From assembly GCA_039811225.1 (NCBI GenBank), contig JBDHYG010000001.1, positions 1-64,000 of the forward strand: a stretch of DNA of 64,000 nt. Reading direction: 5' to 3'. The stretch's first letter is position 1, and every line of letters starts with the position of its first letter. This DNA comes from JAFDXJ01 sp039811225 (lineage in GTDB: Bacteria; Bacteroidota; Bacteroidia; Chitinophagales; Chitinophagaceae). The notes under the pieces were generated by a model. That model searched no databases, had not been told where the DNA came from, and worked only from the letters and a program-made list of their open reading frames with translations. Positions 52,773 through 60,434 of this stretch are shown piece by piece. The position numbers were made by a program, and so were the translations under genes.

Positions 52773-53657
52773 TCAATGATGCGGCGATTGGTTGCTCCGA
52801 TAAACTTTAGGAGCTATTCCTTCCATCCTTTTGAAAAACTTCCCGAATGAAGATTGGTCGCTGAAGTTCAGTGTATCTGATATTTCGGCAATGCTTTTAG
52901 AAGTAGTCCTTAACTGGATTTTTGCTGCCTGGATGAGGAATGAGTCTATTGTTTCTCCGGCAGTACGTTTGCTTACTTCTTTTACAGTCTCTGTAAGATG
53001 TTTGGGAGTTACAAATAATTTGTTTGCATAAAATTTTAAATCTCGTTGATCACGAAAATGTTTTTTAGCTAAAGCATAGAATTGTATGGTGAGCAATTCT
53101 TTCCTTGTAAATTTTTCATTGTTCTCCAACGAATACTGTGGGGCAAGAGCAGCTAATTCAAGAATGAAAATCATGAAAAAATATTTCATGATTTCGCTTT
53201 TGTATGGGTGAATATGTTCATCAGATTTTCTTGATTCCATCTCTGTTACCAGTTTAGCCAGTTTTTTTGCTACTGATTTTGTCAGTGGCCAGACAGGTTT
53301 GTGTTTGGTAGAATAATAATCTGTAACATCCCAGAAGCGATCAGGCAAATTTAATTGTGTAATAAACTCAGATGTGTATGCGACAATTTTCAAAACAGCA
53401 TCTTTACTGATATACACACGTTCCTTTGAGGAATCCGGTGGTATGATCAATAAGTCACCCTTTTTTAATTTTAATTCCTTGAGATCAATCTTTACGACTG
53501 CCTCTCCAGCCTCAAATAAAACGAAGATGAAAAAATCTATCCGCACATTACTCCTGGCAATCAAATCGTCCAGGATGATTCCTTTTGAAAAATCCAAAGT
53601 CAGAACAAAAAAATTTTCAGTGCTGATATGTAATGTTTCGCTTTGGATTTTTTTCAT
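52773..53657 (-). CDS. AraC-family transcriptional regulator
   Basis: 294 residues from ATG 53657 (a longer frame reaches 53723). The N-terminal 150 residues are a cupin-like sensor (DLKELKLKKGDLLIIPPDSS). Two helix-turn-helix motifs make up the C-terminal 100 residues: DLKFYANKLFVTPKHLTETVKEVSKRTAGETI and KSIAEISDTLNFSDQSSFGKFFKRMEGIAPKVYR, the latter being the classic AraC signature. Ligand and targets unknown; candidate targets are the barrel gene and the epimerase-like gene on either side. Confidence 0.9.
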   Translation of the reverse strand: MKKIQSETLHISTENFFVLTLDFSKGIILDDLIARSNVRIDFFIFVLFEAGEAVVKIDLKELKLKKGDLLIIPPDSSKERVYISKDAVLKIVAYTSEFITQLNLPDRFWDVTDYYSTKHKPVWPLTKSVAKKLAKLVTEMESRKSDEHIHPYKSEIMKYFFMIFILELAALAPQYSLENNEKFTRKELLTIQFYALAKKHFRDQRDLKFYANKLFVTPKHLTETVKEVSKRTAGETIDSFLIQAAKIQLRTTSKSIAEISDTLNFSDQSSFGKFFKRMEGIAPKVYRSNQSPHH

Positions 53658-53818
53658 AATAACAACTTTGTATATACTTAAATAAAAAATAAAATACAAA
53701 GGTACAATACAACTTGAGTACAATTATTCAGAAACTGCCTCAGGCAGGTCCGCTTTTGATTTGAGAAGGTGCTCTGCTCTTCCCGAATCAACTGTTCTGC
53801 TGCTGCATTAATACTGCT

Positions 53819-54139
53819 ATGACGGAAGCAGAATCTGAAATAATTTTTAAAAGAGAATTGGCAAATTTTATGTTTTAATATATTACTACCCGTAACCCCG
53901 AAGAGCAGCATCAAAGCCTACTCTTTCAACAATTGGCGGATAAATTAAAAGCCAAGAGCCAACCGGATGTTGATCCAACAATGCCAGGACATATTAAACC
54001 ATTTATTTTGATGTTTTAAATAAACAAAGAGAATGGCGGATCAAAAAAAAACCAATCCGATGTACACCTGAACGAAGAAATCATTCGCAAGCATCTGTTT
54101 CAGATAGATATGGATGAAGCTAAATTAGAGCTTGGGTGA
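53819..54139 (+). pseudogene. Possible pseudogene: one frame broken by two TAA codons
   Basis: From ATG 53819 the same frame runs 107 codons to TGA 54139 with only two in-frame TAA stops, after 19 and 66 sense or stop codons. The pieces read like normal protein: NPEEQHQSLLFQQLADKLKAK, PDVDPTMPGHIKPFI, HLNEEIIRKHLFQIDMDEAKLELG. Both stops come after an M-F pair, perhaps coincidence. I cannot name the family. Sequencing errors, decay or stop readthrough are alternative explanations. Confidence 0.35.
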
Positions 54140-54529
54140 TACCCCGTACCATAAATATTTACTTGGGGAGCAAAGCTGCTTTCAATTTGTTTCATGGAAT
54201 GTTTAGAATGGTGCAAAGATATGCTAGTGCTTTTCTTCTAATTTTCACCTTTATGAATTTCTTCCTTCATCTCCAATGACAGATTTTATGAATGATAGTT
54301 TATGGTACTAATAATATTCTTTGCTTATTGATTTTCTTTTTTATTCAATAAAGGGTTTCAATTTTGAGCTTGTTGATTATGGCGATTTAGCTTGCACAAA
54401 AAATTTATATAAATTCACTTTTTAAAGCAAAAAACGTCAAAAAGAAAATACGATCCCGGATGAACACCGGAAAATGTTTTAAAACTTCAGTGCAATAAAA
54501 TTAAACAGCCATCAGCGACCAGCCTGGCA

Positions 54530-54545
54530 CCTGAAACTTTTCAGG
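54530..54545. other. Perfect hairpin past the epimerase gene
   Basis: CCTGAAA, CT, TTTCAGG: a 7-bp inverted repeat with a two-base centre, 15 bases past the stop of the minus-strand gene. A weak terminator is possible; no T-run follows. Confidence 0.3.
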
Positions 54546-54560
54546 GTTGATATTAACTAA

Positions 54561-55514
54561 TTAACTATTGGTAGCAAGCCGGGTTATCTTATTTTGTTCA
54601 ACAACCTCTTTCACGGCCATTTTATAAGTAGTGGGTGTATATTGAAAATAATTCGTAAATTTTGAACTATCAAAAAAATAGTCCCTGTCAAACTGATAAT
54701 TCATATCAGCTAATTCTTTCATTAACGGAATGAAAATGCCGATCGTTTTTAAAAGCCAATTGGGTAAAACGATATAGTTGGGTTGACAACCAAGTGTTTT
54801 AGCAAAAAGACAGATCCAATCCTTGCCGGTAATTTTTTGAGAGTCTGTTGGCAAATTCCATATTTGATTAAATGCTTCATCTGTATTTCCCAGCATGGCA
54901 GTTCCTTTTGCCAAATCAGGTACATAACCACAATTATGGATTTTATTAACATCACAAAACCATTTCGCTTTTTTCCCTTTACTCAATGGATCAAACACCA
55001 AATTCATTAATAAACTGCTTTCCTTTGCTGTACCACCAAAAAAATCCGGCGCACGTGCAATGATTGCTTTGAGCTTGCCACTTTCAATATTTTGCAATAT
55101 TATTTCATCCACCCTGGCTCGTATTTTTCCTTTCTTACTGGATGGTGAAATAGGAGATTGTTCCGTAATATGATGGATATGTTCCTCTCCAATAGCATAT
55201 ATATTGTCAAAGAATACAAGTTTAGCCCCATTTTTAATACAACTCTTGACAACGTTTTGAATAAATGGTACCCAAAACTTTTCCCAGGCAAGTATTTTGT
55301 AAGGAAATCCAATCGTCACATAAACTATATCTTTTCCAGCTATAACCTTTTCAATGTTTTGTTGTTGCGTCAAGTCGGCCGATACAAGTGTATCTGTGGA
55401 GTTTATTTTTACGGGGTTCCTGCTAACTAAAGTAAGGTCAGCAGAATAGTTTACCAGTTCCCGTGCCAGGGCAATTCCGATTGCTCCATTGGCTCCTAAT
55501 ATTACCTGTTTCAT
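54561..55514 (-). CDS. NAD(P)-dependent epimerase/dehydratase-like protein (extended SDR)
   Basis: 317 residues from ATG 55514 (an in-frame ATG at 55568 adds a stretch that precedes the Rossmann motif and looks untranslated). The Rossmann fold opens KQVILGANGAIGIALARELV (a GxxGxxG variant, GANGAIG), then SADLTQQQNIEKVIAGKDIVYVTIGFPY. The family Tyr-x3-Lys is not clear. Members of this subgroup change sugars or reduce carbonyl compounds; substrate unknown. Confidence 0.8.
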   Translation of the reverse strand: MKQVILGANGAIGIALARELVNYSADLTLVSRNPVKINSTDTLVSADLTQQQNIEKVIAGKDIVYVTIGFPYKILAWEKFWVPFIQNVVKSCIKNGAKLVFFDNIYAIGEEHIHHITEQSPISPSSKKGKIRARVDEIILQNIESGKLKAIIARAPDFFGGTAKESSLLMNLVFDPLSKGKKAKWFCDVNKIHNCGYVPDLAKGTAMLGNTDEAFNQIWNLPTDSQKITGKDWICLFAKTLGCQPNYIVLPNWLLKTIGIFIPLMKELADMNYQFDRDYFFDSSKFTNYFQYTPTTYKMAVKEVVEQNKITRLATNS

Positions 55515-55721
55515 TTTCTTATCCTGTATGAATTTTTCTAAAATGAAAATGTTTTCGATGGCTATCATATCCGCCTATCACACTGAAAAGAAAATACAAA
55601 TTCTTTAATCGAATATAATTAAAAAAATGATAGGTATCCCTAATTCAAAGAATAGAATCAGGTTATTAAAGTGCAGCCTGTTTATCCATAAACTGCTATT
55701 AGTATTGAATGGATATAATGA

Positions 55722-56216
55722 TTATGCATCCAATTCTTTTAATAATCCTTCTATATCCAAAGGTATTGTGTACATATTGATTGAACCATCTTCCAGGTAT
55801 TTCCATTCTTCCCGTGGCCGGTCCCAATACAATTCTACCCCATTCCCATCAGGGTCATCTAAATAAATAGCTTCTGAAACGCCGTGATCACTTGCACCGG
55901 TAATGGGATAAAATGCCCTTCGTAAACGATCATAGATAAATGCTAAATCTTTCCTGGTGGGGTAAAGAATGGCAGTGTGATATAAGCCAACTCCATGTGG
56001 TGAAGCAGGTGGTGCATCTTTACTGTACCAGGTATTCAAACCAATATGATGGTGATAACCCCCGGCGGAAAGAAAGGCTGCCTGCTTCCCATACATTGTT
56101 GTTAATTCAAAACCTAACAGGTCCCTGTAAAATTCAAGAGACCTGTTGAGATCGGCAACTTTTAAATGCACATGGCCTATTCGTGTTTGCGCCGGGATGA
56201 TATACATATTGTTCAT
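55722..56216 (-). CDS. VOC family (glyoxalase/dioxygenase superfamily) protein
   Basis: 165 residues from ATG 56216, which lies right after the stop of the upstream hydrolase gene; a longer frame overlapping that gene is rejected. It begins RIGHVHLKVADLNRSLEFYRDLLGFEL, the VOC signature with the metal-binding His, and has GLNTWYSKDAPP, GLYHTAILYPTR (His) and ELYWDRP (Glu), the 2-His-1-Glu set of extradiol dioxygenases and glyoxalase I-like enzymes. It may act on a product of the upstream hydrolases; not shown. Confidence 0.85.
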   Translation of the reverse strand: MNNMYIIPAQTRIGHVHLKVADLNRSLEFYRDLLGFELTTMYGKQAAFLSAGGYHHHIGLNTWYSKDAPPASPHGVGLYHTAILYPTRKDLAFIYDRLRRAFYPITGASDHGVSEAIYLDDPDGNGVELYWDRPREEWKYLEDGSINMYTIPLDIEGLLKELDA

Positions 56217-56217
56217 T

Positions 56218-58098
56218 TTATTTATCATTTCCCGGTAATACCGGTAACAGGATACTGCTTTGATGTAAGGCATCATGATAAATCCGGATGGTGGAAGATT
56301 GAAAATCTTTTTCACTGGCATCCGGGATCCGCATAAACCGCTGGGGATTTCTATCCACCAGGGGGAACCAACTGCTTTGAATTTGTACCATGATACGATG
56401 GCCTTTCTTAAAGGTATGACAAACATCATTCAGGTTAATTTTTACATCCGTTATCTTACCCGGTACAAAGGGAGAAGGCGTGGTATAATTATCTCTGAAC
56501 TTACCGCGTAAAACTTCTGCACGCACCAGGATTTGTGCGCCCTGCATGGCTTTATTTTTTGCCGGATTAATACCCGGGTCACCGGAAAAAGTATCCGGAA
56601 ACTCATCAATAAGTTTCACCACAAAATCAACATCTGTTGTTGAAATAGAGACCTGCAGATTCGCCAGAATAGGCCCGGCCAGTGTGAGATCTTCCTGCAA
56701 AGGTGTTGTTCTAAAATAGATAACATCATTCCGGGATGAAGCAAAACGTTCATCCTCGGCCATATATTCATTATTCCTGTCTGCGGACTTTACACCCGTA
56801 TAAGGAACCGGGTTGGCAGGATCACTGATATAAGTATCAAACCCGGTTTGCTGTACCTGTGGATCAGCTGAAAGAGAATGTGCAGCTCCTAAAAACCAGG
56901 ACTGGGGCTGCATTTGCCGTGGAGGCCATTGAGCAAAATGCCGCCAGGTATTGGTTCCTGTTTCAAAGACGGTGGCTTCCGCTGGATCAAAACTTCCTAT
57001 ATCCTTCAGGTAAAAATTAAAGAAACGGGTTTGCAGGCTATCCCGAAAATAGGCACTGGTATTACTGCCAAAAAAATAAGGCCCGAAACCGCTCCAGTTC
57101 GGACTTGCCCAGGCGCCATGCGTCCAGGGGCCCATAACAAGAATATTTTTATTTTGTGGGCTTTGGCTTTCTATGGCTTTATATATATGCAAGGCACCAA
57201 ATAAATCCTCTGCATCAAACCAGCCACCCACCACCATTACCGGAATTTGAATGTTTTTCAAATGTGTCCGTATATTTCTTGCCTGCCAATAGGTATCATA
57301 GGTATCATGTTGCAAATATTCATTCCATATATAAGATCGGTGATTAAACCATTCAACAGATTGTGTGTTTTTTAAAGTGCCCATTTTTAAAAAAAAGGAA
57401 TAGGCATCTTCAGTCCCCATTCGAAACATTGGCCCACCGTAATTTTCCACCGGCCCATTTCTCTCTTTACCAAAATAATTCATGAAACTAAAATTATCCA
57501 GGAGAAAGAAAGCGCCATTATGATTGGCATCATCTCCAATAAATTCATCGGTAACCGGCGCCTGCGGGCTCACAGCTTTTATGGCCGGATGTGCGCCCGG
57601 CAGGCTGGCACTGGCATAAAAGCCCGGATAGGAAATACCATAAAGCCCGACACGGCCATTATTATTTTTTATGTTTTTCAGCAGCCAGTCAATGGTATCC
57701 CATGTATCACTGCTTTCATCCACTTCTTTATTTGTTTCTTTATCCGGTATATATGGTGTCACTTCCAGGTTATGACCTTCACTCATATAGCGGCCACGCA
57801 CATCCTGGTAAACGAAAATATATTTTTCATGCATCAACGCTGTATCCGGCCCGATACGTTGTTTGTACTGACCGAATCCATAAGGCCCGGAAGAATAGGG
57901 CGTGCGCATCACCAGGAATGGATATTGCTCCGACTTGTCCTTGGGGACATAAATCACGGTATAAAGTTTTATACCATCACGCATTACTATGGTGGTATCT
58001 ATTTTATCATAATTGGCCTCAACAAAACTCACCTGTTTTTCCTGGCATTGTGCTGCCAGCATTGCCATAAATGCAAGAAAAAAGAATTTCATTTTCAT
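56218..58098 (-). CDS. CocE/NonD hydrolase, alpha-amino-acid ester hydrolase-like (secreted)
   Basis: 626 residues with an N-terminal signal or lipoprotein-like segment (MKMKFFFLAFMAMLAAQC). The alpha/beta-hydrolase nucleophile is Ser156 in GISYPG, with Asp295 in FDAED and a His in MGPWTHGAW completing the triad. The acidic residues Glu297 and Asp298 after Asp295, and Asp in GDDANHNGAF, match the carboxylate cluster that binds the amino group in alpha-amino-acid ester hydrolases (beta-lactam acylases). A C-terminal jelly-roll follows, typical of CocE. Tandem paralogue upstream, 71 bases away. Whether it cleaves beta-lactams, esters or peptides is not known. Confidence 0.88.
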   Translation of the reverse strand: MKMKFFFLAFMAMLAAQCQEKQVSFVEANYDKIDTTIVMRDGIKLYTVIYVPKDKSEQYPFLVMRTPYSSGPYGFGQYKQRIGPDTALMHEKYIFVYQDVRGRYMSEGHNLEVTPYIPDKETNKEVDESSDTWDTIDWLLKNIKNNNGRVGLYGISYPGFYASASLPGAHPAIKAVSPQAPVTDEFIGDDANHNGAFFLLDNFSFMNYFGKERNGPVENYGGPMFRMGTEDAYSFFLKMGTLKNTQSVEWFNHRSYIWNEYLQHDTYDTYWQARNIRTHLKNIQIPVMVVGGWFDAEDLFGALHIYKAIESQSPQNKNILVMGPWTHGAWASPNWSGFGPYFFGSNTSAYFRDSLQTRFFNFYLKDIGSFDPAEATVFETGTNTWRHFAQWPPRQMQPQSWFLGAAHSLSADPQVQQTGFDTYISDPANPVPYTGVKSADRNNEYMAEDERFASSRNDVIYFRTTPLQEDLTLAGPILANLQVSISTTDVDFVVKLIDEFPDTFSGDPGINPAKNKAMQGAQILVRAEVLRGKFRDNYTTPSPFVPGKITDVKINLNDVCHTFKKGHRIMVQIQSSWFPLVDRNPQRFMRIPDASEKDFQSSTIRIYHDALHQSSILLPVLPGNDK

Positions 58099-58169
58099 TT
58101 CGATAAAGTAAAAAGCTGGTTTAAAATGCGGCTTTTAATTGCAGGCAGATACCTGTTTTGCAAAGCCGG

Positions 58170-60047
58170 TTATTTTTTTAAAACAGGTAAAATAATTTTT
58201 GAATAATGGCCCGGCTCATGATAAACCCGGATCGTGGCTTTTTGAAAATCACTGTCATTGGCCTGGTAAATATCCATGAATTGCTGTGGGTTCCTGTCGG
58301 CCAACGGAAACCAACTGCTTTGAACTTGTATCATCATGCGATGACCTTTTAAAAATGTGTGCGCCACATCTGGTAGCTCCCATTTCACTTCAGCTATTTT
58401 ACCGGGCACAAATGGTTCGGGTTTTTCGAAACTGTTCCTGAACTTTCCACGCATAATCTCTGCCCGTACCAGCATTTCATATCCACCCATAGGGTATGGA
58501 TGCTCAATAGTAGATTGAATGGCGGGTGGATACGAAAAATCATCAGGAAAAACATCAATCAATTTCACCACAAAATCAGCATCTGTTGTTGACAGTGATA
58601 CAAAAAGATCAGCCAAAACCGGGCCGGCAAGCGTAATATCCTGGTCCAGTATATCGGTCGTGTAGGTAAGCACATCGGGCCTTCTCTCAGCAAATCGCTG
58701 GTCATCGGTCATGTATTCCCGGGTGCGTCGAAAATGAATAGCATCCGTATAAGGCACCGGGTGAGCCGGGTCACTGATATATGCATCAAATTTATCGTCT
58801 TTAGCCGGGGGTATTTCATCAAGATGCAGTTTTCCATTTCCACCTATATATAAATCTTTTGTTTCCACACCAGCCGGTGGCCACACGGGAAATTTTTTCC
58901 AGTTATTTTCTCCGGTAAAGAATATGTTTGCTTCGGCTATTTGTTGCGTAGTTCCTTTTCCCAATAAATAATAATTGAAGAACGGAATTTCCAGGCTATC
59001 CTGGAAATATGCCGCCGTATTACTGCCAAAATATACATTGCCCAGGTGCGAGCCTTCACGTGACCACTGGCCATGATACCAGGGCCCCATTACAATACGG
59101 GAGTTTGTTTGCGGACTTTGTGTTTCTGTAGCCTTATATGCATTCCAGGCGCCGAAACAATCTTCGGCATCAAAAAGCCCACCTACCCACAGCATTGCAG
59201 GTTGAACATTATATAAACCAACCCGTGCATTTCTTGCCTGCCACCAGGCATCATAATTGGGATGCTTATACATTTCATGCCAGAAAGAAATACTATCTCC
59301 TATCAATGCTGAAAAGTTTTTCAACGCACCGGTCTTCAGGTAAATATGATAATTATCATCTGAATTAAAATGGAATCCCATGCCATATTGTTGGGTGGGC
59401 CGGGGGTGTGGCTGACCAAAAAAAGGATAAAAAGAAAAGCCATCCATTACAAAGAAGGCACCTTTATGATGAAAGTCATCACCCATAAACCAATCGGTAA
59501 CAGGTGCCTGCGGGCTTACGGCTACCAGGGCCGGATGCCCACTCAGTGCGGCTTCTGTGGAATAAAAGCCGGGATAAGAAGTTCCGGTTACTCCTACCTT
59601 CCCATTGTTCCCGGGAATATTTTTTACTAACCAATCAATGGCGTCATATGTATCACTGGCTTCATCTATTTGATTGCCTTTTTTGGTTTTGATAAAAGGT
59701 CGTACATCTACAAATTCCCCCTCGCTCATAAAACGGCCACGCACATCCTGGAATACAAAAATGAAATTCTCCCGGGCATAAGCCATCTTATAAGTTCTCC
59801 AAATGGCGGTGTACTTGTCTGCGCCATACGGGGCACAGGAATAGGGAGTCCGTGTCATTAAAAAAGGATGGGGGGCAGATTGGTCTTTCGGAATATAAAT
59901 CGAGGTAAATAATTTGATGCCGTCCCGCATGGGAATGGTTCGTTCTATTTTAGTATAGTTGTTTACAAACCAGGCGCTGTCTGTATCCTGGGCAAATGTA
60001 GCTTGCCAGGATATCAAAAGAAAAACGAGGAGGAAATGCTTTTTCAT
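58170..60047 (-). CDS. CocE/NonD hydrolase, alpha-amino-acid ester hydrolase-like (secreted), paralogue
   Basis: 625 residues with a signal peptide (MKKHFLLVFLLISWQATFAQ). Same layout as its neighbour: Ser157 in GTSYPG, Asp293-Glu295-Asp296 in FDAED, His in MGPWYHGQW, and Asp in GDDFHHKGAF, then the jelly-roll end (PFVPGKIAEVKWELPDVAHTFLKGHRMMIQVQSSWFPLADRNPQ). Identity between the two is near half by eye. It is the first gene; the second hydrolase and the VOC protein follow in the same direction. Confidence 0.88.
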   Translation of the reverse strand: MKKHFLLVFLLISWQATFAQDTDSAWFVNNYTKIERTIPMRDGIKLFTSIYIPKDQSAPHPFLMTRTPYSCAPYGADKYTAIWRTYKMAYARENFIFVFQDVRGRFMSEGEFVDVRPFIKTKKGNQIDEASDTYDAIDWLVKNIPGNNGKVGVTGTSYPGFYSTEAALSGHPALVAVSPQAPVTDWFMGDDFHHKGAFFVMDGFSFYPFFGQPHPRPTQQYGMGFHFNSDDNYHIYLKTGALKNFSALIGDSISFWHEMYKHPNYDAWWQARNARVGLYNVQPAMLWVGGLFDAEDCFGAWNAYKATETQSPQTNSRIVMGPWYHGQWSREGSHLGNVYFGSNTAAYFQDSLEIPFFNYYLLGKGTTQQIAEANIFFTGENNWKKFPVWPPAGVETKDLYIGGNGKLHLDEIPPAKDDKFDAYISDPAHPVPYTDAIHFRRTREYMTDDQRFAERRPDVLTYTTDILDQDITLAGPVLADLFVSLSTTDADFVVKLIDVFPDDFSYPPAIQSTIEHPYPMGGYEMLVRAEIMRGKFRNSFEKPEPFVPGKIAEVKWELPDVAHTFLKGHRMMIQVQSSWFPLADRNPQQFMDIYQANDSDFQKATIRVYHEPGHYSKIILPVLKK

Positions 60048-60434
60048 ACTCTATGATTTTGGTTTTTATTAGAATGATATTTATCTTCAACTACCTTTAG
60101 CTAATGAATACAGGAAAAAAATGTATGCCCTAATCGGTTTGTTTGATGAAGTTCCGAAATGGCATGGTTTTAAAGGTAAACTTTTCGGAAATTATGTGTG
60201 CAAGTTATTTTTTTCAACAGCCATTTCAGGGATAACCGGTAATATTATTCATCGAATGACTTCCTGGATGGTGAGCCTGCCTTCATTTCGCCTCATAAAT
60301 AAGTTATTTCAACAATACATTAATCCACATTTACGCCTTCGAAATGTATCCAATTTTCCATGAGAATAGGCAGATAAAGTTAATTTCAAAAGAAGGGTTT
60401 ACCTTTGCCCATCAATCGAAAATTTTCATCATTT
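60048..60434. other. 387-base divergent gap before gcvP
   Basis: Holds the start regions of the minus-strand hydrolase and of gcvP. On the plus strand a TACCTTTA box (near 60091) precedes a frame of 80 codons (60121-60363) with no recognisable protein and no homologue I know, so it is not called as a gene. Nothing else seen. Confidence 0.5.
60400..60407 (+). promoter_or_regulatory. -7 promoter box (TACCTTTG) of gcvP
   Basis: Exact TAnnTTTG match ending 27 bases before ATG 60435. The upstream -33 element is weak. No glycine-riboswitch fold was recognised in the short leader. Confidence 0.45.

Larger units (their letters stand above)
53658..54560. other. 0.9-kb AT-rich stretch with no intact gene
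   Basis: Between the AraC gene and the epimerase gene. It holds a broken frame (53819-54139), small palindromes (arms CTGCCT/AGGCAG at 53735-53747; CCTGAAA/TTTCAGG at 54530-54545), and otherwise only short frames with no protein-like character. It reads like decayed DNA. Confidence 0.6.

Noticed and set aside
53678..53914. 78-codon frame on the minus strand beyond the AraC start
   Set aside because: No family features, crosses the AraC promoter region, and is unlike neighbouring coding DNA.
56217..56429. Longer VOC protein starting inside the upstream hydrolase gene
   Set aside because: The extra residues are the reverse-frame shadow of the hydrolase C-terminus; ATG 56216 gives a normal VOC length.
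57520..58206. Open frame of 228 codons on the plus strand opposite the 626-residue hydrolase
   Set aside because: Antisense shadow of a conserved gene; translated sequence has no recognisable features.
60121..60363. 80-codon frame upstream of gcvP with a TACCTTTA box before it
   Set aside because: Product not protein-like enough to call (no signal, domain or known relative); may be chance.
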